Positions 9,305 through 21,287 are shown, counted from the first letter of the stretch. The stretch: 64,000 nt of DNA from Candidatus Competibacter phosphatis (GCF_012939995.1 NZ_SPMZ01000016.1:23931-87930), one strand, 5' to 3'. Notes: generated by a model from the sequence alone, not told the origin. Made by a program: numbers and translations.

Positions 9305-10135
9305 TCAAGAACTGCTAGCCCCGTAAATTTTGGCCGCCGGATCGGTGCAGGGAGCGACCGCGCTCAACGCCGCGAATGCCGCCAGGTCCAGCGTTTCCGG
9401 CCGGGCGCCAGGATTGACACCCGCCGCTTCGATCTGGGCAATTTCCAACCAGCCGCGCAAGGCATTGCGTAAGGTCTTACGACGCTGGGCAAACGCCCGC
9501 CGCACCACCTCGGCGAATAGCCGCTCGTCTCGCACCGCAACGGGCAATGTTTCACGTGGAACCAAGCGCACCACCGCCGACCGGACCTTGGGCGGCGGCC
9601 GGAACGCTTCCGGTCCAACCGTGAACAGCGGCTCGACTTGGCAGCGGTATTGCAACATTACCGACAGTCGGCCGTAAGCCTCCTCGCCCGGACCCGCCGC
9701 CATCCGCTCCACCACGTCCTGTTGCAGCATAAAATGCAGGTCGCGCAGGTGACTGGCTTGATTCAGCAGATGGAATAGCAAGGGAGTGGAGATGTTGTAG
9801 GGTAGATTGCCGGCCACCCGCAAACGGGGACCGGTGCCACGCAATGCGGCGAAATCGAACTTCAGCGCGTCGGCGTGATGAAGCCGCAACTTGCCGATAT
9901 CCGCGCAATGGACGCGCAGCGGTTCCAGCAGATCGCGGTCCAGTTCCACTGCGTCCAACTCGCCGACGGCGGCCAGCAACGGCCGGGTCAGCGCGCCCAG
10001 GCCAGGGCCGATTTCCACCAGATGATCGCCCGGCACCGGTCGGATCGCCGCGACGATGCGTTCAAGCACACCGGGATCGCGCAGGAAATGCTGGCCGAAG
10101 CGCTTGCGGGGGCGATGCGCCAAGGCAGCGCTCAC
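9305..10135 (-). CDS. rsmA: 16S rRNA A1518/A1519 dimethyltransferase RsmA (KsgA)
   Basis: 276 aa. Dimethylates two adjacent adenines near the 3' end of 16S rRNA. N-terminus RPRKRFGQHFLRDPGVLERI; SAM-binding VEIGPGLGALT; catalytic NLPYNISTPLLFHLL. The GTG at 10135 overlaps the surA TGA (GTGA), so translation is probably coupled; the open frame reaches 10435, but that extension only antiparallels surA codons. Order lptD-surA-rsmA (pdxA missing) is the common one, reading from lptD. A parS-like 16-mer lies inside the coding region at 9548. Confidence 0.95.
   Translation of the reverse strand: MSAALAHRPRKRFGQHFLRDPGVLERIVAAIRPVPGDHLVEIGPGLGALTRPLLAAVGELDAVELDRDLLEPLRVHCADIGKLRLHHADALKFDFAALRGTGPRLRVAGNLPYNISTPLLFHLLNQASHLRDLHFMLQQDVVERMAAGPGEEAYGRLSVMLQYRCQVEPLFTVGPEAFRPPPKVRSAVVRLVPRETLPVAVRDERLFAEVVRRAFAQRRKTLRNALRGWLEIAQIEAAGVNPGARPETLDLAAFAALSAVAPCTDPAAKIYGASSS
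9548..9563. other. parS-like ParB-binding site inside rsmA
   Basis: Plus strand reads TGTTTCACGTGGAACC. It fits the chromosomal parS consensus TGTTNCACGTGNAACA except for the last base. About 31 kb from oriC, the distance range where parS sites are normally found. Two more copies lie at 17.8-18.0 kb. Confidence 0.75.
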
Positions 10136-11571
10136 TGCGTTGGCGGAGCGGAGCTCTCCACCGAAGCCGCCGCCGGCTGCAGGCGGATTTCCACATAAGC
10201 TTCCTCGCGCAAGCGGCGCAAGGTCAGCTCCCATTCCTCGTCGGCACGCCGCCGCAGCAACGCCTCGCGCACTCGGGCTCGTTCGGTTTCGGTCGAAGCC
10301 GGACCCTGACGCCGTTCCTGCACCTGAACGATATGCCAGCCGAACGGCGTCTTGAATGGCGCACTGATTTCGCCGGGCTGTAGTTCGTTCATCGCCTGCT
10401 CGAACTGCGGCACCAACATCCCTGGCGTCACCCAACCCAGATCGCCACCATGCTCGGCGGAAGGGGTGTCCTCGGAATTAGCACGGGCCACGACCGCGAA
10501 ATCCTCGCCGCTCTGAATGCGCTGACGCAGTTGTGCCAAACGCTGGCGGGCTTCGTCGTCGGACAGTTGCGGCGAGGTTTTGAGCAGAATATGGCGAGCG
10601 TGGGTCTGCGTCACCAGGTTGGAGGGTGCGGACGAACGCGTTTCACCGCCACCTTTCGTTTCACCGCCACCTTTGACTTCCAGCAGTTTGACAATGTGAA
10701 ATCCACTGGGGCTGCGGATCAGTTCGCTCAGTTGTCCGGGTCGCAATTTCGGGACCACCTCGGTGAACAGGGTGGGCAACTGATCGGCGCGTCGCCAGCC
10801 CAGATCGCCGCCTTCCAGCGCTTGCCGACCGGCGGAAACGCTCACCGCCATCTGACGAAAATCCGCGCCCTGCCGCAATCGCGCCAACACCTTGTCGGCC
10901 TCACGCCTTGCGGTTTCGACCTGCTGCGGTGTAGCGCCTTCCGGCAGTGCGATCAGGATCTGGGCCAGATGATATTCGCGTTCGCCGTCGGCGCCGCTGT
11001 TACCGCCACCGCCCAGATTACCGCCGCCGGCCAACTGGGCTTGCAGGCTGTCCACATCCTGCTCGGAAACCTGGATCTGGCTGTCCACCAGCTTCTGGCG
11101 CAGCCGCCCCGCCATGATTTCCCGGCGCACGTCGTCGCGGAACTTGGCGAAATCGGCGCCATCTTTCTCGATCATCTGCCGCAACTGCGTCAGATTCATG
11201 TTGTTGCGCCGAGCCAGGGTTTCGATGGCCGCATTCAAGGTGGCATCATCCACGGTGATGCCGTTGCGTTCGGCGGCGCGCAGTTGCAATTGGGACAAAA
11301 TCAACCGCTCCAGCACTTGGTTCTCCAGCACTGAATCGGGCGGGATCGGCACCTTCTGCTGCCGCAACTGGATTTTGATCGTGGCCGTCGCCGCCTCCAG
11401 TTCCCGGCGGGTAATGACGTCGTCGTTGACCACCGCCACGATGGCATCCAACGCGCTGCCCGTCCCTTCGGGTCCGGGACCGAACACCAGTTGGGTTTGG
11501 CCAATGGCCGGCAGGATGACCAACGGCAAATACAGCAAGAAAGCAAGCAAGCGTTTGTTCATACGTGTCAT
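10132..11571 (-). CDS. surA: Periplasmic chaperone/peptidyl-prolyl isomerase SurA
   Basis: 479 aa. Signal peptide MTRMNKRLLAFLLYLPLVILPAIG (about 1-26), SurA N-domain (DAIVAVVNDDVITRRELE, about 40-200), then two parvulin domains (EYHLAQILIALPEG and ARHILLKTSPQLSDDEA). Folds outer-membrane proteins, including LptD made from the gene just upstream. Start at ATG 11571, 11 nt after the lptD stop; the long upstream extension would cover the lptD tail. Between the parvulin domains a six-residue unit KGGGET is repeated twice (18-bp tandem repeat at about 10640-10676). Confidence 0.94.
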   Translation of the reverse strand: MTRMNKRLLAFLLYLPLVILPAIGQTQLVFGPGPEGTGSALDAIVAVVNDDVITRRELEAATATIKIQLRQQKVPIPPDSVLENQVLERLILSQLQLRAAERNGITVDDATLNAAIETLARRNNMNLTQLRQMIEKDGADFAKFRDDVRREIMAGRLRQKLVDSQIQVSEQDVDSLQAQLAGGGNLGGGGNSGADGEREYHLAQILIALPEGATPQQVETARREADKVLARLRQGADFRQMAVSVSAGRQALEGGDLGWRRADQLPTLFTEVVPKLRPGQLSELIRSPSGFHIVKLLEVKGGGETKGGGETRSSAPSNLVTQTHARHILLKTSPQLSDDEARQRLAQLRQRIQSGEDFAVVARANSEDTPSAEHGGDLGWVTPGMLVPQFEQAMNELQPGEISAPFKTPFGWHIVQVQERRQGPASTETERARVREALLRRRADEEWELTLRRLREEAYVEIRLQPAAASVESSAPPTQ

Positions 11572-11582
11572 CGGAATGAATG

Positions 11583-13895
11583 CTAGTAACGAATTGGTTG
11601 ATAGCCGAAGATGGAACTTTGCAACACGGTCTCCAGACCACCGCCCAATCGGGTCAGTCCCTTCAGTTCCAGTTCCAGGTAAAAACCGGTTTGCGCATCG
11701 ACTTCCAGCGGGCTGTCGCGGTACTGGCGCGCGACCGCGCGAAACGCCCAGCAGCAATCCTCATATTCCAACCCGGCCAGGGTTTCCAGATTGCGGTCGA
11801 TGTTCAATGCCTGGTTCCAGCGGGCCAGCACTCGTAATCGCGAGCTTAGCGGCCACACCAACGAAGCATCCACGGAGTGGATTTGATCGCTCAACCCCAG
11901 GTCGGACGGGTCGCGATCCCGCAGGTAGGACAGGTTGACGAACTGACGCGAAGTCGCGAAATAGCGCAAGTCGAATGCGGTACGCAGCAAGTCGCTGTTG
12001 TCCGGCTCCAGTTGTACACCCCCTTGTACCGACCAGCGGGACGACAGGTTCAACGCTCCCTGGGCGATCAGTCCCGAATTGGCTGCGGTTTGCGGGGGAA
12101 GTTCGGGATACAGGTTCACCCGGCGATCCTCGAAATACTGGATTTGGCCGACGCTGGCGCGTAGGCGCTCGCGACCGCTCGATCCGTCGATCAGCCGGGA
12201 GGTCAGCGCGGCGGTTAACTGGTTGGCGTCACCCAGCCGGTCGGCACCGGTGAAACGATTTTGGCGGAACAACCAGTCAAAATCGCGATCCATCCGAGCG
12301 CTGTCGAAAATGGGGATATCGTCCTGGTCGCGATAAGGGACATACAGGTAGAACAGACGCGGCTCCAGCGTCTGCGTCCCGGCCGTCACGCCTAGCCAGT
12401 CGGCCTGCAACGGCCGTTCGAAGATCAAGCCGCTATCCAGGCTGAGCACCGGCGCGGCGCGCGAGGGCGCATCGTTGGCGCCTGCTGCGGTGTTGTCGAG
12501 CTGATAGCTGGTGTAGCGAAATCCAGCCTGGGGTTTCAAGTATCCCCAGGGTTTTTCCAACGCCCAACCCACGGTCGGCCATAGATCCAGGCGGGTTCCG
12601 GTCACCACCGCAGAGTCGGATTGCTGAAAGCTCACTACTTCACCGTGCAGGCGGTAGTTGAAACCGCCAGCCCCGGTCGGCCAGGCACCGTCGAAAACCA
12701 GTTGCGGCAAGCGCTCATAAGGATCGCCGGTCAGGGCGAACAGCGCCGGATTTAGAATTTGGTAACCCTGCACCCGAGCCAACGCCCGCCACCAGTCCCC
12801 CTGGTAGCGCACATCCAGATACCGTTCCAGGTAGTTGACCGTCAGGAAATCCAGGTTGTTGCTTAAGTCTCGAAGGTAACTGTCGTCGGAAACATATTCG
12901 AACCGCAGGTTAGTGTAGAGGTTGGGCAGCGGCGTGGCCCGGTCGACGATGTTGAAGGAACCGCGGGCGTCGCCGTAACGACGGTCGTAGGGGATGTACT
13001 CAGCGTCGATTTTCCCCTGCCGGTCAGGGTATAGATAGCGGTACTCCGCGCCCAACAGCAGGCCACGCGCGGACATCAGTCGAGGAGTAAGGGTCATATC
13101 GCGATCCGGCGCGATATTCCAATAATAAGGAAGCGAAAGATCAAAGCCGGTCTCGCTATCATAACCTTGGCGTGGAAACAGGAACCCGGACTGCCGCTCC
13201 TCGGTGATGGGAAACGACAAATACGGAAAATAGAATACCGGCGTATCCTTGAACGCCAACACGATATCGTGGGCCGTACCGCGACCGCTCGCCGAGTTCA
13301 GGTTGAGCCGGCGTGCCCGCAGCTCCCACGCTTCCCGACCGCGCGGGCAGGTTGAATAGGTGGCGTCTTCCAGTCGACTGGTCTGTTGGGCACGGTCCAC
13401 ATTCACCTTCTCGGCGTAACCCTGGGCATTGCGTCTTGGCAGATAGTAATCCGCATCCTTGAACCAACCGGTCTCGGCGTTCAGGTCCACCTCAGCTTGG
13501 GTGCCACGCAGCGCTTGGTTGGGATCGCCGTAGGTGAATCCTTCCTCGACCCGAACCCGGTTGGCCGGACGCTCCAGGGTCATTCGCTCGGCGCGCAAGC
13601 GCTGATCGCCGCGAGACAACTTGACGTCACCTTCCAGTACGGACCAGGTGGATGAGGATTCGACCCGGCCGGCTTCGGCCCGCACCGGCAGATCGTCCGG
13701 TGCCGGCGCGTTCGGCGTGGCCGGCACGATCTCTTGAACCAGTTCGTCGGCTTCGCACTGGAGCCACGGATTGAAGGTGGATTGCGCCTGGACACCGACC
13801 AGCGGCAGTACCGCCAACACGGCGCCGGTCGCCAGCACTCGGAAATACGGCGTCACGGAGCAGGATTTTACGTGTCGATTAAAGTGCCCTAACAT
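11583..13895 (-). CDS. lptD: LPS-assembly protein LptD
   Basis: 770 aa. Outer-membrane beta-barrel inserting LPS into the outer leaflet with LptE. Signal region (about 12-35), then an OstA-like jellyroll with VESSSTWSVLEGDVKLSRGD and ETGWFKDADYYLPRRNAQGY, then the LptD barrel (YYWNIAPDRDMTLTPRLMS and the C-terminal GFYLELELKGL). Start at ATG 13895; the open frame to 14012 would overlap the divergent amgK. Cys residues near CEADELV and ECCWAF-like DCCWAF may form the family's disulfides. Confidence 0.94.
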   Translation of the reverse strand: MLGHFNRHVKSCSVTPYFRVLATGAVLAVLPLVGVQAQSTFNPWLQCEADELVQEIVPATPNAPAPDDLPVRAEAGRVESSSTWSVLEGDVKLSRGDQRLRAERMTLERPANRVRVEEGFTYGDPNQALRGTQAEVDLNAETGWFKDADYYLPRRNAQGYAEKVNVDRAQQTSRLEDATYSTCPRGREAWELRARRLNLNSASGRGTAHDIVLAFKDTPVFYFPYLSFPITEERQSGFLFPRQGYDSETGFDLSLPYYWNIAPDRDMTLTPRLMSARGLLLGAEYRYLYPDRQGKIDAEYIPYDRRYGDARGSFNIVDRATPLPNLYTNLRFEYVSDDSYLRDLSNNLDFLTVNYLERYLDVRYQGDWWRALARVQGYQILNPALFALTGDPYERLPQLVFDGAWPTGAGGFNYRLHGEVVSFQQSDSAVVTGTRLDLWPTVGWALEKPWGYLKPQAGFRYTSYQLDNTAAGANDAPSRAAPVLSLDSGLIFERPLQADWLGVTAGTQTLEPRLFYLYVPYRDQDDIPIFDSARMDRDFDWLFRQNRFTGADRLGDANQLTAALTSRLIDGSSGRERLRASVGQIQYFEDRRVNLYPELPPQTAANSGLIAQGALNLSSRWSVQGGVQLEPDNSDLLRTAFDLRYFATSRQFVNLSYLRDRDPSDLGLSDQIHSVDASLVWPLSSRLRVLARWNQALNIDRNLETLAGLEYEDCCWAFRAVARQYRDSPLEVDAQTGFYLELELKGLTRLGGGLETVLQSSIFGYQPIRY

Positions 13896-13929
13896 CGCAT
13901 AGATTGACCATGGCTGCAATCTCACCCAG

Positions 13930-15647
<1,718 letters not shown>

Positions 15648-15732
15648 ATACCCTGGCTCTCGCCGACGCCTTGCCTGTGCCTTTCGTCGGATCGTACCGG
15701 CGAGGGCACCGGCGATCAACGGCCGGCTCCGC

Positions 15733-16422
15733 TCAGCCAGTGTGTCGAACGTCCTGCCCCTCGACGATATAGATCACGTATTCGGCCAGATTGTCGGCGT
15801 GGTCGGCGACCCGCTTGAGGGCCTTGAACGCCAGCACCACGTCAATGATCGTCGCCACCATCGGCCCGCCCTCCAGCGACAGCACGCTGAGCGAGCGCAA
15901 GCTGTCCTGAAACGCCTCCTCCACCGGATCTTTCTCCTGACGCACCAACTCCCAAGCCTGCTCGATGTTCAGCCGGGCCAGCGCGTCCCGCGCCGCCACG
16001 AATCGCTGGAGAGCGACCTGGGCCAGACAGTCCATGTCATGCGCAACGCCTTTATGCAACGCGCCGCCGCGCGCCTGAATCGCCAGCGCTTTTTCGGCAA
16101 CAGTCTTGGCCTCGTCGCCGATCCGCTCCAGATCGGCGACGGCCTTGTGCAAAGACATCACCAGGCGCATGTCGGTACTGACCGGCTGACGGCGGGCCAA
16201 CAGGCGAATACAGGCCTGATCGATGTCGAGGTCGCGACGGTTGAGCATATCGTCGCCAGCCACGACCGCTTGCGCCAGTTCGATATCGCCGGCCCTGAAT
16301 GCGGTGACCGCCTGCTCGACCTGTTGCCCGGCGGCCCGCCCCATCTCCAGCACCTGTTCGATCAGGCTATCGATTTCCGAATCAAAACGCTTGACGGTAT
16401 GTCGAGTATTGGTGAAGGCCAT
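15733..16422 (-). CDS. phoU: Phosphate-signalling regulator PhoU
   Basis: 229 aa all-helical protein with two PhoU repeats. Metal-binding motifs DLERIGDEAKTVAEKA (first) and RVADHADNLAEYVIY (second) are clear. Modulates PhoR/PstSCAB phosphate signalling; no pst genes are in the window. Start at ATG 16422 (MAFTNTRHTVKRFDSEID), with AAAGAGG about 10 nt upstream. Confidence 0.95.
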   Translation of the reverse strand: MAFTNTRHTVKRFDSEIDSLIEQVLEMGRAAGQQVEQAVTAFRAGDIELAQAVVAGDDMLNRRDLDIDQACIRLLARRQPVSTDMRLVMSLHKAVADLERIGDEAKTVAEKALAIQARGGALHKGVAHDMDCLAQVALQRFVAARDALARLNIEQAWELVRQEKDPVEEAFQDSLRSLSVLSLEGGPMVATIIDVVLAFKALKRVADHADNLAEYVIYIVEGQDVRHTG

Positions 16423-16445
16423 GCCAGATCGCCTCTTTGGTTGAA

Positions 16446-17246
16446 TCACTCATCGGCGGGTCGAGCCGCCGCCCGCGCCGCCCGTCCGATACGCGTCATG
16501 GTGGTTTCGATCCAGGTTTCGGTCATCCAGTTGAGCTCCTGCGGCGAACGGCCTTCGCTGGCGATCAGGGGACCGAAAACCACCTGTACGGTGCCCGGAC
16601 GTTTGAGAAAACCCCGTCGCGGCCAGAATTCCCCGGCATTGTGGGCCACCGGCAGAATCGGGCAACGGCTGCGCGCGGCCAACACCGCGCCACCCATGCC
16701 GTAGCGTTTGCGGACGCCGGGGGCAGTGCGCGTACCCTCGGGAAAGATCAGGATCCATTGACCCCGTCGCAAGTGTTCGATGCCCTGCCGGATCACCTGC
16801 TTGACCGCTGAAGAGCCGGCCCGACGGTCGATGGCGATCGGTCGCAACAACTTCAGCGCCCAGCCAAAAAACGGCAGCCACAACAGCTCGCGCTTGACCA
16901 CCCATGCCGTCGGTTGCAAATACTGTTGCAGGAACAGGGTCTCCCAGGTGGACTGGTGCTTGGCCATCACGATGACCGGTCGGTCGGGAATATGCTCGGC
17001 TCCGCTCACCCGGTAATCGATTCGGCAGGTGACTCGCAGCCACCAAATGTTGAAGCGGCTCCAGGATTGCGACAACCGGTAACGCCGGTTGAAAGGCAAG
17101 GCAAAACCAAGAACGATCGCCAACCCGCACACCACGGTCGAAAGCAGCATGCCGAGTGAAAAGAGCAGCGAACGCACCCATAACTCGACAACCGCGGGCT
17201 TGGCCACCGCGCGCGTGGGCAGCGAATCGAATCGCAGGTCATTCAT
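16446..17246 (-). CDS. plsC: 1-acyl-sn-glycerol-3-phosphate acyltransferase (PlsC-like)
   Basis: 266 aa. Hydrophobic segment at about 25-55; then the acyltransferase motif MAKHQSTWETLF (HxxxxE instead of HxxxxD, as in one subgroup of the family); the substrate motif IFPEGTRTAPG. Adds the second acyl chain in phosphatidic acid synthesis at the inner membrane. Its ATG overlaps the gmhB stop by 8 nt. Which LPA-acyltransferase paralogue this is cannot be told from the window. Confidence 0.88.
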   Translation of the reverse strand: MNDLRFDSLPTRAVAKPAVVELWVRSLLFSLGMLLSTVVCGLAIVLGFALPFNRRYRLSQSWSRFNIWWLRVTCRIDYRVSGAEHIPDRPVIVMAKHQSTWETLFLQQYLQPTAWVVKRELLWLPFFGWALKLLRPIAIDRRAGSSAVKQVIRQGIEHLRRGQWILIFPEGTRTAPGVRKRYGMGGAVLAARSRCPILPVAHNAGEFWPRRGFLKRPGTVQVVFGPLIASEGRSPQELNWMTETWIETTMTRIGRAARAAARPADE

Positions 17247-17781
17247 GGTCAGTCGTCAGATACTCGGCCACCGTGGCCAGATCGTCGAACACCAGCACGT
17301 TGGCGCAGCTTTCCGCTTCCCGTTCCAGGGTCCGGGCGCCTTTGCCGGTGCGCACCAACAGGGGCCAGGCGTTGGCCGCTCGCGCCGCCCGGATGTCGCG
17401 CACGCTGTCGCCCACCACCGGTGCTCCTTGCAGGTTGCATTTCAAGCGTCGGCCGATCTCTAGCAACATGCCAGGATTGGGCTTACGGAAGGGGTTGGCT
17501 TCGTCCACATCCGGACAGAAGAAAATCGCCTCGATCAGACCGCCGACTTCCTGCACCATCCGATGCATTTTGCGATGGATCTGGTTGAGGGTTTCCAGAT
17601 CCAGCAACCCGCGTCCGATCCCGGACTGATTGGTGGCGATCACCACTCGATAGCCGCCGTGATTCAGGCGAGTGATTGCCTCCAGGCTACCGGGAATCGG
17701 GTTCCATTCCTCCGGCGACTTGATGTAGGCATCGGAATCTTCGTTGATGACGCCATCGCGATCCAGAATAATCAGCTTCAT
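17239..17781 (-). CDS. gmhB: D-glycero-beta-D-manno-heptose-1,7-bisphosphate 7-phosphatase
   Basis: 180 aa HAD phosphatase. Motif I LIILDRDGVINEDSD; ATNQSGIGRGLLD is typical of GmhB; zinc-site region FFCPDVDEANPFRKPNPGM; motif IV VVGDSVRDIRAARAA. The canonical zinc Cys set (CxH...CxC) is reduced: only one Cys is visible in FFCP and one in KCNL, so the metal site may differ. LPS heptose pathway. Start at ATG 17781; upstream sequence contains a parS-like site, not coding sequence. Confidence 0.88.
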   Translation of the reverse strand: MKLIILDRDGVINEDSDAYIKSPEEWNPIPGSLEAITRLNHGGYRVVIATNQSGIGRGLLDLETLNQIHRKMHRMVQEVGGLIEAIFFCPDVDEANPFRKPNPGMLLEIGRRLKCNLQGAPVVGDSVRDIRAARAANAWPLLVRTGKGARTLEREAESCANVLVFDDLATVAEYLTTDHE

Positions 17782-17821
17782 GGTGGGTCGTGTTTTTTTC
17801 ACCCGCGCAAGCCAACGTATA

Positions 17822-17837
17822 TGTTTCACGTGAAACC
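17822..17837. other. parS-like ParB-binding site
   Basis: TGTTTCACGTGAAACC, 15 of 16 positions of TGTTTCACGTGAAACA, in the 260-bp gap between gmhB and glyS. The best copy in the window, 23 kb from oriC. Confidence 0.82.
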
Positions 17838-17948
17838 ATCCGACCGGCGACATTGACCACAGGTGGCGTCGCTGGACTTCGTCTCATGTGAAACGACAAT
17901 TCGGCCTCCATCCCGGTCGCTACCTCGGCTACTTTCATCATCGGGCTT

Positions 17949-17964
17949 TGTTTCACATGAAACC
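17949..17964. other. Second, slightly degenerate parS-like site
   Basis: TGTTTCACATGAAACC: same 16-mer with CACATG in the centre. It is 127 bp from the copy at 17822. A further weak relative (CTCATGTGAAAC) lies at 17883-17894. The clustering in a non-coding gap supports a centromere role. Confidence 0.6.
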
Positions 17965-18041
17965 TCGTTGGCTGCCGGGCTGCGATGGAAAACACCTCCC
18001 GCCCAATATCGCGGCCCGTCGCCGCCGACTTTCATTCTTCT

Positions 18042-20118
18042 TCAATCCTGCAAGCGCGAGAAATCCGCCACGCGCAGGAACAGGCTGCCTAATTCGTTCA
18101 GCAAGGCGATGCGGTTGTCGCGAACGGCCGGATCTTCGGCCATCACCAGCACTTGATCGAAAAAGGCATCCACCGGCTCGCGCAGGCTGGCCAGCCGGTT
18201 CAGGGCATCGCCGTACAGGCCGGCTTCCATCAGCGGGATCGCCTCGGAGGACAATTCCACCAACCGCCCCGCCAGTGCCTGCTCCGCTGCTTCGGTCAGC
18301 AGGTCGGGCCGCACCTCGAACGGCAGCACGGTATCCACCTTCCGAAGGATGTTGCGGATGCGCTTGTTGGCGGCGGCCAGACTGGCTGCTTCCGGCCGGT
18401 CGCGGAAGGCGCCGACCGCGCGCGCGCGCCGGTCGAAATCCAGCGGCCGGTGCGGCCGACATTCCAGCACCGCCTCGAAAGTATCCGAACGTACCTGCTG
18501 ATCCAGATAGTAACCACGCAGCCGTTCCACGATGAAGTCAAAAACCGCCTCCACCGCGCTCCCGGCCCGAACCGTCGGTTCGAACTGGCTGGCGGCATGT
18601 TCCAGCAAGGTCAACAAGTTGAGATCCAGTTCTCCCTCGATCAGGATGCGCAGCACCCCCAGGGCGGCGCGGCGCAGCGCGAACGGGTCCTTGGCGCCCG
18701 ACGGCGCCTGACCGATGGCGAAGATACCGAGCAGTGTGTCCAGCCGGTCGGCCAGCGCCAGGTTCTGGCCGGTGGCGGTCGCCGGCAACCGGTCACCGGC
18801 AAAGCGCGGCAGATACTGTTCCTCCAGGGCTTGGGGCGACCTCGGGGGCTTCTCCATCGTGACGCGCGTAGTAGCGGCCCATGATGCCCTGCAATTCGGG
18901 AAATTCCTGCACCATCTGGGTCATCAGATCGCACTTGGCCAACCGTGCCGCCCGTTCGGCCCAGTCTGCGTTACTCTGCCTTTGTTCGGCGATGAAACGC
19001 GCCAGTGTCGCCACTCGCGCGCTCTTGTCGGCCACGGTACCCAGTCGCTGCTGGAACACCACCTGCTTCAGCACATCCAACCGTGCCGCCAGCGGTTTGC
19101 CGCGATCCTGGTTCCAGAAAAATTCGGCGTCGCTGAAGCGCGGGCGGATCACTCGTTCGTTGCCGGCCCGCACCTGAGCGGGATCGCGACTTTCCAGATT
19201 AGCTAGCGTGATGAAATGCGGCAACAGCCGGCTGTGCGCGTCCACCACCGGAAAGTAGCGCTGGTTGTCCTGCATGGTGCTGATCAGCGCCTCGGCCGGC
19301 ACGTCCAGAAAGCGCCGTTCGAAATTGCCGGCCAGCGCCACCGGCCATTCCACTAACGCCGTGATCTCATCCAGCAGCTCGGGTTTGATGACCGCCACAC
19401 CTGCCAGTTCGGCCGCCACCGCTTCGGCACGGGCGCGAACCACGTCACGACGCTCGTCGAAATCGGCGATCACCTTGCCCTCGTCGGCCAGTTGCCGGGC
19501 GTAGTCGGCGGGCGCGCTCAATTGGATCGGTTGGGGGTGGTGAAAACGATGGCCGCGGCTCTCCCGGCCGGCGCGAACCCCCATGATCGTCGCGGGGATC
19601 ACCTCGGTGCCGAACAACAGCACCACCCAATGCACCGGTCGCACGAATTCGTCGTCGCGATCGCCCCAACGCATCCGCTTGGGGATGGGCAGGGCCGCGA
19701 GCGCGGCTTCGACGATGGACGGAATCAGATCGGCGGTCGGCGCCCCCGGCTCGGTGCTAACATACACCAGCCAAGCGCCCTTATCGGTTTCCTGCCGTTG
19801 CAGTTCGGCGACGGTCACGCCGCAGGAGCGGGCGAAACCTTCGGCGGCCTTGGTGGGTTGGCCATCCGGACCGAAGGCGGCACCCAGCGCCGGGCCACGT
19901 CGTTCAAGCTGACGGTCGGGCTGCCGCACGGGTAGTCGATCGACTCGCACCGCCAAACGGCGCGGGGTGGCGAAGCGGCGAAGCGCGCCACCGGCCAAAC
20001 CGACTTTTTCCAGCCCCTCGGCGATGCCTCGCTCGAACGCCAGGGACAGATTGGGCAACGCCTTGGGCGGCAGTTCTTCGGTACCGATCTCGATCAGCAG
20101 GTCGCGAGTGTCAGCCAT
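18042..20118 (-). CDS. glyS: Glycyl-tRNA synthetase beta subunit, one-base frameshift
   Basis: Beta chain of the alpha2beta2 glycyl-tRNA synthetase. N-terminus [16 protein letters not shown]; middle [13 protein letters not shown] and [14 protein letters not shown]; the C-terminal DALR-like part ends [19 protein letters not shown]. The two parts are in different frames, joined at GCCCCAAGCC (GGGG at 18833-18836 on the plus strand). Removing one base restores [20 protein letters not shown] and 691 aa, close to E. coli (689). Starts 8 nt inside the glyQ end. Confidence 0.95.
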
Positions 20119-21034
20119 GGGTCACCTCCAGGCAAGCGGCGGCGCGGGCACACATGGGGAACCCCAGCGCGGCGCGGGCGTCGTGGTAGGCATGAGCCAC
20201 CGCTCGGGCCAGGGCGCGGACCCGCAGAATGTAGCGCTGGCGTTCGGTGACGGAGATGGCCTTACGGGCGTCGAGCAAGTTGAAAGTGTGGGAGGCTTTC
20301 AGCGTCATTTCGTAGGCAGGCAGGGGTAGACCCACTTCAATCAAGCGCTTGCTTTCGGATTCGCAGGTATCGAACCAGACGAACAGCGCGGTCGTGTCGG
20401 CATGCTCGAAGTTGTAGGTGGACATTTCCACCTCGTTCTGGTGGAACACGTCGCCATAGCTGACCCGACCCAGCGGCCCATCGGTCCAGACTAGGTCATA
20501 GACGCTTTCCACGCCTTGCAGGTACATGGCGATGCGTTCCAGACCGTAGGTAATTTCACCGGTGACCGGCTTGCAATCCAGCCCGCCGACTTGTTGGAAA
20601 TAGGTGAACTGGGTGATTTCCATACCGTTCAGCCAGACCTCCCAACCCAGTCCCCAGGCACCCAAGGTAGGGGATTCCCAATTATCCTCGACGAAGCGAA
20701 TGTCGTGAATCAGCGGGTCGAGGCCGAGATTCTCCAGCGAGCCGAGATACAGATCCTGCAAATCGAGCGGTGAAGGTTTGATGACCACTTGATATTGATA
20801 ATAGTGCTGCAAGCGATTGGGATTTTCGCCGTAGCGGCCGTCGGTGGGCCGGCGGGAAGGCTGCACGTAGGCGGCACTCCACGGTTCGGGGCCGATGGCG
20901 CGCAGGAAGGTGGCGGGATGGAAAGTTCCCGCGCCTACTTCCATGTCATAGGGTTGCAGCAGCACGCAGCCCTGGTGGGCCCAGTAATCTTGCAGAGCCA
21001 GGATCAGCCCCTGGAAGGTCGAGACATCGCGCAC
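20111..21034 (-). CDS. glyQ: Glycyl-tRNA synthetase alpha subunit
   Basis: 307 aa, catalytic chain. Motifs [37 protein letters not shown] and [19 protein letters not shown] are diagnostic. GTG at 21034 follows GGAGG with 5 nt spacing and gives the usual N-terminus; the upstream open frame to 21154 has no such support. The glyS ATG overlaps the end of this gene, so the two chains are translationally coupled. Confidence 0.96.
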   Translation of the reverse strand: MRDVSTFQGLILALQDYWAHQGCVLLQPYDMEVGAGTFHPATFLRAIGPEPWSAAYVQPSRRPTDGRYGENPNRLQHYYQYQVVIKPSPLDLQDLYLGSLENLGLDPLIHDIRFVEDNWESPTLGAWGLGWEVWLNGMEITQFTYFQQVGGLDCKPVTGEITYGLERIAMYLQGVESVYDLVWTDGPLGRVSYGDVFHQNEVEMSTYNFEHADTTALFVWFDTCESESKRLIEVGLPLPAYEMTLKASHTFNLLDARKAISVTERQRYILRVRALARAVAHAYHDARAALGFPMCARAAACLEVTHG

Positions 21035-21287
21035 AAGCGCCTCCAAAATTCGAAAGGGACGGTAGGCCGTCCCCAGGTGTTGCTTGATGAGAATGAATGA
21101 TGCCAAGTATAGCTTGGACGCAAGATGGGATTCATCGCCCAGACCCAGTCTCAAGCGTTCGGGCAGTGCCGATCTTTCTGAGCCATGTGGTTATAGTGAT
21201 TGATTTCGGAAAATCCCTTGCTCGGTGGCGCAAGTGACGAACAGGCTTCCAGCACCCGCTACCTGAACGTTGAGACAATCCCAGCTA

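Noticed and set aside
10136-10435. N-terminal extension of rsmA
   Set aside because: Covers surA codons in another frame; the GTG at 10135 gives the family N-terminus and overlaps the surA stop.
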